The position numbers were made by a program, and so were the translations under genes. This document shows positions 52,643 through 63,140 of a stretch of 64,000 nucleotides of DNA, one piece after another. Source of the stretch: Bog-473 sp963788125. GTDB lineage: Bacteria > Actinomycetota > Acidimicrobiia > Acidimicrobiales > RAAP-2. The stretch lies in the NCBI GenBank assembly GCA_963788125.1, contig CAWBFN010000003.1:299592-363591 (forward strand), read 5' to 3'. The notes under the pieces are model-generated. The model saw only the letters and a list, made by a program, of their open reading frames with translations. It did no database searches and was not told the DNA's origin. The stretch's first letter is position 1; each line of letters begins with the position of its first letter.

Positions 52643-54406
52643 TCAGTCGACTCCCGATGGGCTCGAACTGGTGTTCATCGGCTGACTCGTGCTGCCCGGC
52701 GTGCCGTCGAACGACAAGTCTCCGCTGTTGGCCTCGAAGGCGATCCAGTACGAGCCGTTAGCCAGTGGGATCCCGCTCGGGTTGGTACCGGCTTCCATTC
52801 CAAGACTCAAGTTGGCTCCTGTACTTCCGTTGTAGGTCCACAGTCCGTCGGTGTCGGCCGCGAAGGCCACGATGTACCCGCTGCCCTGAGCGGTGATGCT
52901 TGGGCTGGTGCCTGACTCCACACCTAGTGAGGGGGCCGTATCGACGTAACCGACGGTCCAGAGCGACCCGGTATTGGCCTGGGCTGCGATCTCGTACTGG
53001 CCGTTGCTGAGCACCGTGATACTCGGGTTGGTGCCCGCTTCCATTCCAAAACTCAAGTTGGACCCCGAACTTCCGCTGTAGGCCCACAGTCCGTCGGTGT
53101 TGGCCGCGAACGCCACTGTGTACCCGCTGCCCTGAGCGGTGATGCTCGGGCTGGTGCCGGCCTCCATCCCTAGTGAGGGGGCCGTATCGACGTAACCGAG
53201 CGTCCAGAGCCCCCCAGTATTGGACTGGGCCGCGATCTCATACTGGCCGTTGCTTAGCGTGGTGATGCTCGGACTGGTGCCGCTGGCGATGCCGAAAGAC
53301 AGGTTGGCCAGTCCGCCGGCGGGCGAGTATGCGTAGAGGCCGCCGGCGCCGGCATTGAACGCCACGATGTAGCTGCTGCCCTGAGCGGTGATACTTGGGC
53401 TGGTACCCGACGCCACTCCGTAGCCGGTGTTATAGGTCGTACCGGTCGCTGACGAATAGATGCACAGCGTGTTCGAGCTCGAGACAAATGCCGTGTAGGT
53501 GGGCGGTGGTGGCACCGTCGCCGCCGGGTGTGGCGTGGCTATGCCGACAATCGGGGCGGCCGGTCCCGGTGGCGTGAGGACGGCCCCTTGGTATATGGCG
53601 TCACCGTATTGGAAGACGTTGCCATCTGAGGCGGTGAGCCAGTAGCCGCCTCCGTCGGCCGTGGCGGTGATGCCGACGACGGGGTTGGGAAGGGAGGAGA
53701 GGAACCCGGCCGAGCCATAGAAGTTGGCGTTGCCGAAGGAATAGACCCCGCCGTCGCTGCCGACCAGCCAAAATCCCCCTCCATTTGGAGTGGCCGCGAT
53801 CCCGACGATGGCCCCGCCGAGAGTATGCCCGTATTCGGAGCCGAACGGGTAGGCGTCACCGAAGCTGTAGACGTTGCCGTCTGAGCTGACCAGCCAGTAG
53901 CCGCCGCTGTCGGGGGTCGCGGCCATTCCCACGACCGCCGCCGTGGTGGCGCCGGCGGCCGAGCCGTGGAAACCGGCGTCGCCATACGTGAAGACCCCGC
54001 CGTCGCTCCCCACCAGCCAGTAGCCGGCCCCATCCGAAGTGGCGGCCATGCCCACCATGGGATGGCTGTCCGCGCCGACGCCCGAACCGTGGAAACCGGC
54101 GTCGCCATACGTGAAGACCCCACCGTCGCTCCCCACCAGCCAGTAACCGGCACCATCGGGGGTGGCGGCCATGCCCGTCATGGGATGACTGTCCGCGCCG
54201 ATGCCCGAGCCGTAGTAATTGGCGGTGCCGTAGTCATAGACCCCGCCATCGCTTCCGACCTGCCGGTAGCCCTGGCCGTAGGTGGTGGTGTACGTGGTTA
54301 ATTGCGACTGGGTCAACGGTGCTGTCGGGGCCGAGGCGGGAGCGATCACGGCCCAGAGCGGCCCGCGAGAAGGAGGGCAGACATCCAAAGGGTCATGCGA
54401 CGCCAC
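52643..54406 (-). CDS. Secreted repeat protein (GYWLVGSDGG beta-propeller-like repeats)
   Basis: 587 residues. About residues 45-290 hold six ~42-residue repeats of the GYWLVGSDGGVFTYGDAGFH type (variants GGYWLVSSDGNVYSFG, GGGFWLVGSDGGVYSFGNA). Residues 330-575 hold six repeats alternating SPSITAQGSGYIVAFAADT and SITVLSNGQYEIAAQANT. Both are typical of secreted surface proteins. The called start gives no signal peptide; a hydrophobic reading (MTLWMSALLLAG) sits one frame over at 54396-54361 and would join AVIAPASAPTAP after a one-base change, so a frameshift in the signal peptide is likely. Confidence 0.85.
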   Translation of the reverse strand: MASHDPLDVCPPSRGPLWAVIAPASAPTAPLTQSQLTTYTTTYGQGYRQVGSDGGVYDYGTANYYGSGIGADSHPMTGMAATPDGAGYWLVGSDGGVFTYGDAGFHGSGVGADSHPMVGMAATSDGAGYWLVGSDGGVFTYGDAGFHGSAAGATTAAVVGMAATPDSGGYWLVSSDGNVYSFGDAYPFGSEYGHTLGGAIVGIAATPNGGGFWLVGSDGGVYSFGNANFYGSAGFLSSLPNPVVGITATADGGGYWLTASDGNVFQYGDAIYQGAVLTPPGPAAPIVGIATPHPAATVPPPPTYTAFVSSSNTLCIYSSATGTTYNTGYGVASGTSPSITAQGSSYIVAFNAGAGGLYAYSPAGGLANLSFGIASGTSPSITTLSNGQYEIAAQSNTGGLWTLGYVDTAPSLGMEAGTSPSITAQGSGYTVAFAANTDGLWAYSGSSGSNLSFGMEAGTNPSITVLSNGQYEIAAQANTGSLWTVGYVDTAPSLGVESGTSPSITAQGSGYIVAFAADTDGLWTYNGSTGANLSLGMEAGTNPSGIPLANGSYWIAFEANSGDLSFDGTPGSTSQPMNTSSSPSGVD

Positions 54407-54497
54407 CTCGCCGCGTCCATCTGGGTCGTTGCGTCATGGCCCCACCGCTGCAACCCTTCGCGCACCTGACGCCTCCTTCATCCGAGTGGTTCCGTGA

Positions 54498-54523
54498 GGC
54501 GACCCTGTGATGCTCGGGTCGCC
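54498..54523. other. Perfect 8-bp hairpin between BldD-like and repeat-protein genes
   Basis: GGCGACCC (54498-54505) and GGGTCGCC (54516-54523) with a 10-nt loop. It follows the BldD-like stop by about 100 bases on the minus strand. Without a T run on either side it is a weak terminator; it could also be a regulatory hairpin in the repeat-protein leader. Confidence 0.4.
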
Positions 54524-54624
54524 GTTCAGCGTTTTACCACGGATTCAGGAAAAAATGCAATCATTATTTCCATCATCTGCGAAGAAAGGGAGCTTTCTCC
54601 ATTGGGGCATGCGCGAGGGCGGGG

Positions 54625-55146
54625 CTATTTCGACCGCCCGAGTGGTCGCCCCCGGGGGCGACGGAGCACCCCTTCGGACTGCAGCGCGGCGAGCACGGCT
54701 TCAACGGGGCGACCGATGACGGCCGCGGCGGTGCTGAGATCATCGCTGCGCATGGCGAAGTAGCGGTTCGGACGAGCACCTCTTCGGCTCTGAATCGAAT
54801 CGACCAGTTGGGAGACCATTTCGACGTCCCTGTCTTTGCCCTTGGCTCGCTCGAGTTGAATCAGGTCGAGGTGTACCTTGTTGGCCGCTGGCTGGGCTAC
54901 TGCAGGTTCGGCCGGGGCGGCCGCGTTTGGCTCGGCCGAGGCCAAAAGGGTGTCGACGGAAAGCTCGTAGACGTCGGCCAGCTGACCGAGACGGACGGCC
55001 GGGATGTTGGAGTCGCCCAGCTCGTAGGCGCTGAGCGTCGTGGCCTTAATGGCGCCGTTACTGCGCTCCTCGACCTCGTGGAGTGAGAGTCGACGATCGA
55101 GTCGCGCTTGGCGGAGTCGAGCGCCCAGGACCTCGGGTCCGCTCAC
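54625..55146 (-). CDS. BldD-like transcriptional regulator
   Basis: 173 residues. An XRE HTH (LGARLRQARLDRRLSLHEVE, TTLSAYELGDSNIPAVRLGQ) is followed by a linker and a C-terminal domain with BldD-like landmarks VHLDLIQLERAKGKD and QLVDSIQSRRGARPNRYFAM ending RSDDLSTAAAV. In BldD, c-di-GMP binds an RxD-x8-RxxD signature; here the RxxD (RSDD) is kept but RxD reads RGA. It may be a BldD-family protein that has lost or changed ligand binding. GTG start; divergent from the gene at 55525. Confidence 0.82.
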   Translation of the reverse strand: MSGPEVLGARLRQARLDRRLSLHEVEERSNGAIKATTLSAYELGDSNIPAVRLGQLADVYELSVDTLLASAEPNAAAPAEPAVAQPAANKVHLDLIQLERAKGKDRDVEMVSQLVDSIQSRRGARPNRYFAMRSDDLSTAAAVIGRPVEAVLAALQSEGVLRRPRGRPLGRSK

Positions 55147-55524
55147 CCGCGGCTGGTTTCTGCTTCTTCTTCGGGCTTCGTTTGGCCGGCACTATCCCTC
55201 GACACCTCGATCGGTGAACACGACAGAAAACTAGCGGATGACCCGCGCCCGCTGGTCACCGGCGCCGGTTGTGGGCGAGGACCAAGAAGATCTCAGAAAG
55301 TAGAAAAAAAGATTGCTTAATTTCCCGTAGTCGTGCTACAACCCACATAGCGACTTGACGCGGTCGGGGTCCGGTCACGAAATAAGGGGCAAAGGAGCGA
55401 CTCGTGCAAGAGCAAACGCAGTGGTCCGTCCATGGCACACCCTCACGGAGCGCAGTGGCCAATAGAGCGGGTCGTCCCGTCTGCCCCAATCGCGACCGCA
55501 CGCAAGATGCCTACGGAGGGACCG
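55147..55524. other. Divergent promoter region
   Basis: 378 bp between the BldD-like gene and the propeller gene, AT-rich around 55285-55345. TTGCTT (55313-55318) and TACAAC (55337-55342), 18 bp apart, could form a rightward promoter. An open frame upstream of 55525 is not protein-like. Confidence 0.4.
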
Positions 55525-56907
55525 ATGTCTGAAGGGTCAGAGCAGAACGAGGCCACCGAGAACGTTGACCCACAGCCGACCGCCGGCGTGAAGTCCGCGG
55601 ATAGTGGGGCCGGAGGCAGGAAGACGTTGAGGATCTTCGGCCACGGGGTGGCCGTGTCTTCGACAGCGCTGGTGCTTCTCGTCATCTTTGCTGCGGTGCT
55701 GGCCACAACGGTTGGAGTCATAGCTGTGCACGCCGCCACTTCGGGGACGGCTTCGCCATCTCCAACAGGGCAAGCTTCGACTGGCTCCTCGTCTTCGTCG
55801 TCGAGCACGACGACAACGTCGACGACACTGCCGGGTCCGCTTGCCGCAGGTCCGGACCAAAGCCATGCGCCGGCGTTTCCGACGGCGGGCGGCGGCCAAC
55901 CCGCCTTCGGAGACTTCAATGCGCTGACGTGTGCGAGCTCCACGCGATGCTTTGCCGTCGGGGTCGACGACCAGGGAAATGGGGTGGCCTCGACCAGTAG
56001 CGATGGAGGTTCGACCTGGGACAGTCTGACCCTGCCAACCGGGACCCCGGTTCTCGACGCCGTGGCCTGCGCCGATGCCTCGCACTGCATCGCAGTCGGG
56101 CAAGGGGCGGTGGCGGTGACCACCGATCAAGGCTCGCAATGGTCCCTCGAGCCTCTGCCGCTCGCCAACACCACCCTCATCGGAGCGGACTGCCCGAGCA
56201 CCTCGCTTTGTGTGGTTGCCGGGGTGACCAACAACCCGACCGGCCCCTATGCCGGGGCGGTGTTGCGATCGACTGACGGCGGGACGACGTGGCAGAGCGC
56301 CACCGTCCCACCGGGAACGCTTGGCATCGGCGACGTGGCCTGTCCGACGTCCACCGACTGCATCGCCATCGGCGCCTCGTTGCTGGTCAGCCACAACGGC
56401 GGAGCGACATGGAGTTCCACGACTGTTCCCGGAGGGACCGGGCCGCTGCGCAGCATCTCGTGCTCGAGTGCCACCCAATGTGTGGCCATTGGGGCCAACC
56501 CACAAGGTCTCCAAGACCCCGCAGCGCCCGCAGTCGCCGTCGAGACGTCTGACGGGGGCGACACCTGGACCAGCCTGAGCCTGCCCGCCGGATCGGCCCC
56601 GCTCAACGAGGTCAGCTGCTCGACCGGCACCCAATGCGTCGCCGGAGGGTCGAGTCCGACTCCAGGTGGTGCTGCTCCGCTCTTTCAATCAAGCGACGGG
56701 GGAGTGACGTGGACACAAGACGCCAGTCCGCCACCCGATATCTCCGCCATCGCCGGGCTTTCGTGCCCGGCCGCCAACCAATGCGCCATCGTCGGCCGCC
56801 AGCTCGATCGCACGGCGGCCACGGCGGCGAGCAGTGACCTGTCCACCTGGAGCACCACCACCCTTCCGGGCAACGCCACTCCTCCGAGCACGGATGCAAT
56901 CTCGTGA
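55525..56907 (+). CDS. Membrane-anchored beta-propeller (BNR/sialidase-like repeat) protein
   Basis: 460 residues from the ATG at 55525, which has GGAGGG four bases upstream. A cytosolic N terminus leads to one membrane helix (VAVSSTALVLLVIFAAVLAT), a Ser/Thr-rich stalk (STGSSSSSSSTTTTSTTLPG) and about seven propeller blades. Each blade has a Cys pair (LTCASSTRCFAVG, DCPSTSLCVVAG, SCSSATQCVAIG) and an Asp box (SSDGGVTW, STDGGTTW). It is probably an exposed surface protein. The stop overlaps a possible Rhs start (GTGA), and it may be co-transcribed with the Rhs locus. Confidence 0.85.
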   Translation: MSEGSEQNEATENVDPQPTAGVKSADSGAGGRKTLRIFGHGVAVSSTALVLLVIFAAVLATTVGVIAVHAATSGTASPSPTGQASTGSSSSSSSTTTTSTTLPGPLAAGPDQSHAPAFPTAGGGQPAFGDFNALTCASSTRCFAVGVDDQGNGVASTSSDGGSTWDSLTLPTGTPVLDAVACADASHCIAVGQGAVAVTTDQGSQWSLEPLPLANTTLIGADCPSTSLCVVAGVTNNPTGPYAGAVLRSTDGGTTWQSATVPPGTLGIGDVACPTSTDCIAIGASLLVSHNGGATWSSTTVPGGTGPLRSISCSSATQCVAIGANPQGLQDPAAPAVAVETSDGGDTWTSLSLPAGSAPLNEVSCSTGTQCVAGGSSPTPGGAAPLFQSSDGGVTWTQDASPPPDISAIAGLSCPAANQCAIVGRQLDRTAATAASSDLSTWSTTTLPGNATPPSTDAIS

Positions 56908-56951
56908 GGCGGCCCTTGCCCAAGAACGACAACACAGAGGAGGCGTCGTCG

Positions 56952-58907
56952 ATGGGGCGAACGCTCTGGATCTGGATCAAGACGCCGCCTCAGCGTGGGG
57001 GTCGCACGCCCTCAAGCTGGTTTATCGGCCTGGTATGCCTGGTGCTCATGGCGGCGACGTTGATGGCGGCCAACGGTGTCCCGGCGCTCAGGTCGCTGAC
57101 CAATATCCAACTGACGAGCGGTGGCGTGTCCAATCCACCCATCTACTCGAATGGCGAGTTCTGGGGCGGCGGTTCCGAGCTCGAGAATTGCTCGGTGTGT
57201 TCGCCGAGCGGGATCTTGGGCAAGTCCGGCGGACAGAGTACGGACTCTGGCCAGGACGTGGACCCCATGGTCGGCGATTACAGCTTCAGCGATTCGCTCG
57301 TGTCGGTAAAAGCGGACGGTGGCGATCTGGAGATGACCCTCAGCTATGACTCTGGCCTGGCGGCCTCCGAACGGGCCACGTCATCTCCTACCCCGTACTT
57401 CGGTTATGGCTGGACATCGACGATGAACGGATCGCTCGATGTTCTGAGCGGCAGCGTGGTCCTCAACGACGAGAACGGCGCCCAGACCACGTTCTATAAC
57501 ACCACGTCCGAAGACGGATGTCCGCCGGGGGACTATCAGGATCTCCAAAAGTACACCGTCTATGGCAGTTCCTATGCCTTCTGCGCGGCCAATCGGGTCG
57601 ACGCCCAACTTGGCTACTTCCCCACCTACGGCGTCTATCAGATGGACCGTTGGGGTGGACAGACCACCGATGCCTACGACGTCTACGGCCAGCTGGCCGA
57701 CGTCGGAACGAACACCACCGACAACGGCCAGGACATCAACTTCACCTATGGCGTGAGCCCCGGTACCGGGACCTGTCCGAGCTCGGGCGTTTCAAGCTGT
57801 TTCGTCGAGACCGATGGATCGGACACCACGCGTCACGTCACCGCTGAGGTCAATAGCGGGTATGTCACTGCCGTGCTCGATCCCGCCGGTCGCACGTACG
57901 AACTGGGCTACGACACGACCAACGGCAACTTGACCTCGATCGAATCCCCTTCTCCGGCCCCGGCAGGCGGTGTGGCCACCACGACGTTGACCTACGCCAC
58001 GCCGAGCAACTCCGACCTGACCGAGGTCACCGACGCCGATAGCAACACGACGACGATCACCTATTCGGCAGGCATGGTCTCAGAGATCCAGGATCCCTAC
58101 GCCTCCGCCACCCACTATAACTATTACCTCAATAATTGCACCACCTCGACCGACTGCGTCACCGGCAGCACAAATCAGACGACCACCGTGACGTATTCCG
58201 ATGGGGAGCAGGACTCCGATGTCTATTCCGATGGCGAGCTGATCATGGATACGTGGGGCCAGAGCGCCTCAGGCGGTGCGGATACCGAGACGTGGAGTTT
58301 CAACTACGCCTACCCCGGCTCTTCAAGTCAAGATGCTCCAAGTATCGAGACGGTCTATCTCCCAACCGGGAGCGCGACGGCCACCATCGTGTCCGATTCG
58401 GTGGGCAACGTCATCTCGTATACCGATCCCAACGGCAACACAACCAGTTCGATGTATAACGACACCGGTGGCAACGATCTCGATGAGCTGTGCTGGAGTG
58501 CCGCTCAGGGGGTCAGCATCCCTTCGAACGCATCGTGCTCGAGTCCGCCGACGGGCGCGACTACCTATACATACGACCAGTACGGTAATCAACTGAGCGA
58601 GACCGACCCACTGGGCAACACCACCCGTTCGGGCTACTACTCCAACGGCCTCTTGTGCTGGACGGCTCAACCCACCGTCACTGCCGCCGGAGGTCCGTGC
58701 ACGAACACCGGGTCCTCGCCCAACGGCGCGCCGTCTGGTGCCACCACGTACGTCTACGACGCATGGCGATGCCACCACGACGACGGTCCCGGCGTCGCCA
58801 TCGCCGACCAAAACGACGACGGCGGAATACAATCTCGACGACCAGGTCACCTACTCGATCCCGCCCAACGGCCAGGGTGCTGGTGCGTTCGGCTCCAACG
58901 TGTATGA
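56952..58907 (+). pseudogene. Rhs/YD-repeat protein, N-terminal segment
   Basis: First part of a large Rhs polymorphic toxin. The ATG at 56952 has GAGGAGG eight bases upstream; an in-frame GTG at 56904 overlaps the previous stop. A membrane segment (WFIGLVCLVLMAATLMAANG) is followed by a DUF6531-like region (VDPMVGDYSFSDSLVSVKAD) and YD repeats (TYELGYDTTNGNLTSIESP, VISYTDPNGNTTSSMYNDTG). The true frame is lost near 58765 (apparent 2-base deletion), after which the frame runs to a random end at 58907. Continuation is at 58738-59046. Confidence 0.85.
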
Positions 58908-59953
58908 GACCTACGACGCCTACGAGGCCGATGGCCAGGTGGCGTCGACCACGGGACCGTTGAGTCGGACGACCTCGTACACCTATGACGCCGTGGGCAA
59001 TGTCCTGACCACGGCCGACCCGGCTGGCGTGACCTCGAACGCCTAGGATCACGACAACCGACTGTGCTGGAGCTATCGGGCGGCCACCGCCTACGGATCG
59101 AGCGTATGCACCAGCCCGCCATCTTCAGGGGCCACTGTGTACTCAGGCGGCTACAACGGTGACACCGATGTCCCGAATGCCGTGACTGATCCGACGGTGC
59201 TACCACCTCCTACACCTACAGCGACTACCGGTTCCCCACCTCGGCCACAGTCACCACCGAAGCGACCGTTTGGGCAACCCGCAGTCCAACATCGTCACCT
59301 ATGACAGCTACGACGACTACAAGGACACCTGCATGTCCGGGCCGGCCGGTCCCGTCTCGGCTGGCACGTGCACGTTCACGTCGGGCGACACCTTGGACCT
59401 CTACAACCCCGAGGGCCAGTTGACGAGCTCCGAAGACGCCAGCGGTAACACCACGACCTACACCTACGGTGACAATGCCTTCCCCACCTATCCGACCGTG
59501 ATGACCCGGCCGCTCAGCAAGGTCACCGACTACACCTACGATGCCGACGGGAGGCTCACCGCTACCGAGGATCCGGGGGGCGCCACGGTCGAGACGGCCT
59601 ATGACGCCGACAGTCGCCCCTGCGTGGTGGCCAATTCCACCGCCTCCATCTCGTGCACCAGCGTGCCGAGCGGCACCGGGGTCACCCTTTACTCCTACGA
59701 CCAGGCCAACCAAAAGACGTCCATGACCGATAACAACGGCACGTCGAGTCAAGCCATCGACTCCTACACCTATGACGCTGACGGGAACCTGTTGTCGTCG
59801 ACCAACGACAACGCTGAGACCACGAACTATTCCTACGACGACGCCGACGACCCGACGTGTGTGAGCTACCCGAACATCTCGGCGTCCAACTGCACGCCGG
59901 GCTCACGCTCGGGCTCCTATGTGACGTGGCCTACAACAGTGCAGGGCAACTGA
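58765..59953 (+). pseudogene. Rhs YD-repeat segment with frame breaks and an in-frame stop
   Basis: YD repeats continue as YNLDDQVTYSIPPNGQGAG to LSRTTSYTYDAVGNVLTTAD. A TAG at 59044-59046 replaces a Tyr codon (the frame resumes DHDNRLCWSYRAATA). A frame break near 59190 gives TTSYTYSDYRFPTSATVTT; another near 59265 leads to GNPQSNIVTYDSYDDYKDT and NTTTYTYGDNAFPTYPTVMT, up to 59920 where the frame breaks again. Same protein as the flanking entries; either decay or repeated sequencing indels. Confidence 0.75.
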
Positions 59954-62745
59954 ACTCGACCACGGACTGGCTGGGCAACACGGTCTCGTACTCGAGCTAC
60001 AACCCGCTCTCCGAGGTCCAGTCCATCGCCTATCCCTCCTCGACCGGCGAGTCGGTGGCCTACAGCTACGACGCCGACGGCAACGTGACGGGCATCTCGT
60101 ACTCGGGCACCCTCATCTCGGGGCTGAGCGGGTCCGATAGCTACACCCCCAACGCCAACAACCAGGTGGGGGCCAGCAGCTCGCTCGGGAGCTACAGCTC
60201 GTCGAGCGACACCTACGACACCTACGGCCGGGTCTACCAGGCCACCAACCCGGCCACGTCGGGCACGGGTTCGCAGTCGGGCCCGGACATGTATGCCTAC
60301 AACGCCAACGACGAGATTCACACCGACACCCCACCGGGGACCGGTGCGTCCGCCATTACCTACAACTACGACGCGGCCGACGAGCTGACCACGGTCACCA
60401 ATCCGAACAAGCCGTCGGCGTCTCAGGACAACTCCTTCGGCTTCAGCGCCGATGGACAGCGCTGCCTGACCGTGGTCGGATCGAGCACGTACTCCGGCGT
60501 GACCTGTGGCACGGTGCCCTCTGGGGCAACCGTCGTCGGCGCCTACGGCTGGAACCCCTACGGCCAACTGTGCTGGTCAGGCACTTCGACCAGCACCTCG
60601 GCCACCTGCGCGTCGCCGCCTTCGGGGGCCACCTCGTACGCCTACGACGGCGACGGGTTGCGAATGACGTCGAAGACCGGGGCAAGCACCTCGGACTTCG
60701 ACTGGGACACGGTGGACGGGGGCAAGATCCCCCTCGACACCAATGACGGGACCAACTCCTACGTCTACGGACCGCTGCTCTTCGGTGGCACGGCGCCTAT
60801 CGAGCAGATCTCGCCGAGCGGGGTCAGCTTTTTGGCCTCCACGCCGTCGGGGGTCCAAGCGGTCTTCGGCAGCACGACCAAGACCAGCCCGACCTCGTCG
60901 GCCGACAAGTTCACCTACGGTTCGGTCTCGGCCGTTGGAAGCCTGGCCAGTGCCCAGGGCACCGGCCTCACCACGCTGTCGGTCGACCCGCAGAACGCGG
61001 GCGACCTGATGGCCATAGCCATCCAGATCCCGACCACCACCCGGACCGTCTCGTCGATCTCGGGCGGCGGGGTCACCACCTGGACCAAGGCAACTGGGTT
61101 CAGTGGCTCGGTCGGCTCGGACGAGGAGATTTGGTACGGCAAGGTGTCGTCCACGGGCTCGTCGACTATCACCGTCACCTGGTCCGGCTCGGTGTCCAGC
61201 GAGGCGCCGGAGTACTCGGCCCAAGAGTTCAGTTCGGGGTTCGGTTCGGGCACGACGTGGGCGGTCGACAAGACGGGCACGCTCAACAACGCCTCGTCGA
61301 GCACCCTTACGTATCCGAGCCTCAGCCCGACGGGGGCCGGGGAGCTGTACTTTGGATACGTGGGTCTTCCCAACACCCCATCGGCCGGCGCCACCTCGGG
61401 CTTCACCTACGCCGAAACGGCCCAGGCCAACCAGGTGACATACAACACCGATATCTCCTCGCCCAGCGCCTTCCAACCGACGGCGAGCCAGTCGCCGGCC
61501 GGGATATCCTCATCTCTCGCCGCTGTCTTTACGGCATCGGCCTCAGGGGGTGGCGGCGCTGGGACCATCTCGGCCGTCGGCTCCTTGGCCAAGAACTCGG
61601 GCTCTGGCACAACCACCCTTTCGGTCACCCCCCAACACGTCGGCGATGCCTTCGTGCTTTCGACCATGGTGGTGAACTCGGGCGTCACGGTGTCCAGCGT
61701 CAGCGGCGGGGGCGCCACCTGGTCGAAGCTGACCAATATGAGCAGCACGAGCGGTGGAATAGAAGAGGAGCTGTGGTTGGGCACGATTACCACGACCGGT
61801 AGCTCGACCATCACCGTGACCTATTCGAGCAGCGTGTCAGGAGATAGTTCGGAGCTCAACGCCCAGGAGTTCGAAAGCAGCACCGGAACCTCGACCACCT
61901 GGGCCAAAGACGTGGCGGGAACCTCCAACAACACGACGTCGTCGACCACGGTCGCCTTCCCCTCGCTCACACCGACCGGCACTGCTGAGCTCTACGCCGG
62001 CTTCGCCAACGTGGCCAACACCGGTGGTTCAGGCTCGAATAGTGGCTTCACCTACGACCTCAGCGAGTACTACAACCCGTTCATCTTCAACCCGAGCATC
62101 TCGGCAACAGTCGCGCCCAGTGCCACACAATCCCCGGCGGGCACGTCCGAGGCGATTGGGGCCCTGATCACGGCAACGGGGTCGGGCGGAAGTTGCACAA
62201 CTGGAACCGCTTCAGGGACTGGCCCGATCGTAAACAGTGTGTCTCCGTGCTCGGGGGCGACTGGCACCTCGGTTACGATCACAGGATCGAATTTCAGCGG
62301 AGTGACAGCCGTGAAATTCGGGTCAACCCCTGCCACCTCCTACACGGTTACCAGTAGCACGTCGATCACCGCCGTGGCGCCAGCCAACTCGATTGGGCCC
62401 TATGACGTGACGGTAACGACGACGTCCGCTGTTGCGCTCCAAGAGCTAGCCGCCTACTCGGTCTGGGGAGTCCAGACGATCCAGGCGGGAACCGATGTGA
62501 CCCCTTTCGGCTTCCAAGGGTCCTACACCGACCCCTCTGGATTGATCTACCTAATCGACCGCTATTACGACCCGAGCACCGACCAGTTCCTGAGCGTCGA
62601 TCCGGATCTGGCCGAGACGGGTCAGCCGTATGCGTTTACGGGGGACGACCCGCTGAATGCGACGGACCCGTTGGGGCTCAGCCCCTCGGATATATATTCG
62701 ACGGCAATTTCAGAAGAAAATAGATCTCAAGATTTTCGAGAACGG
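59920..62745 (+). pseudogene. Rhs core with inserted adhesin repeats and TIG domain
   Basis: YD repeats (GQLNSTTDWLGNTVSYSSYN to TNSYVYGPLLFGGTAPIEQI) run to about 60925. Two ~205-residue repeats like those of the adhesin at 28767 follow (60931-61545 and 61563-62190; EEELWLGTITTTGSSTITVT), then an IPT/TIG domain (62219-62455). The Rhs core end resumes afterwards: TPFGFQGSYTDPSGLIYLID, RYYDPSTDQFLSVDPDL and DPLNATDPLGL, the site after which Rhs toxin tips begin. The cassette thus sits between the last YD motif and the core terminus. The frame is lost near 62740 just past the core end. Confidence 0.85.
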
Positions 62746-63115
62746 CAAAAAGACTCGAGGAAGATTTCCTAGCGAGGCATCGTCGGGAGAAATTCTGTAT
62801 CGCACGAACAACAAGGGAATAACAAGCTATGAGGTCTATGGCAAGAGCGGACTTCCAGAAAAGCGGGTGGACCTCCAGGGCGCGGCTCACTTCGAGAAAT
62901 CGCTTGGGGAGTCGATTCCAACTCCGCATGTTCAAACCTATGTCACACGTGAAGCTCCTGATGGACAAGTAGTTGTAAACCGAGGGCCGGTAAGGGCAGC
63001 GACCAACTCTGAGATTCCGAGTCAGGCATTTCAAGATGTCGTTGTGCAGCCGTACGACAGTCCCTCGATCGCCTTTCGGCAGGCGATGTGTGAGGACGAC
63101 TCGACGCTGTGCTGA
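62740..63115 (+). pseudogene. Rhs C-terminal toxin tip
   Basis: About 125 residues following the core end, in the frame ending 63115: KTRGRFPSEASSGEILYRTN, NKGITSYEVYGKSGLPEKRV, DLQGAAHFEKSLGESIPTPH and VQTYVTREAPDGQVVVNRGP. The pattern of RVDLQG-x-AH followed by TPHVQTYV resembles polymorphic toxin type 24-like tips; catalytic chemistry is not known to me. It lacks its own start and depends on the Rhs core for delivery, so it counts as part of the broken Rhs gene. Confidence 0.6.
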
Positions 63116-63140
63116 TACCATTCGTGAGGTGACCCGGAAG

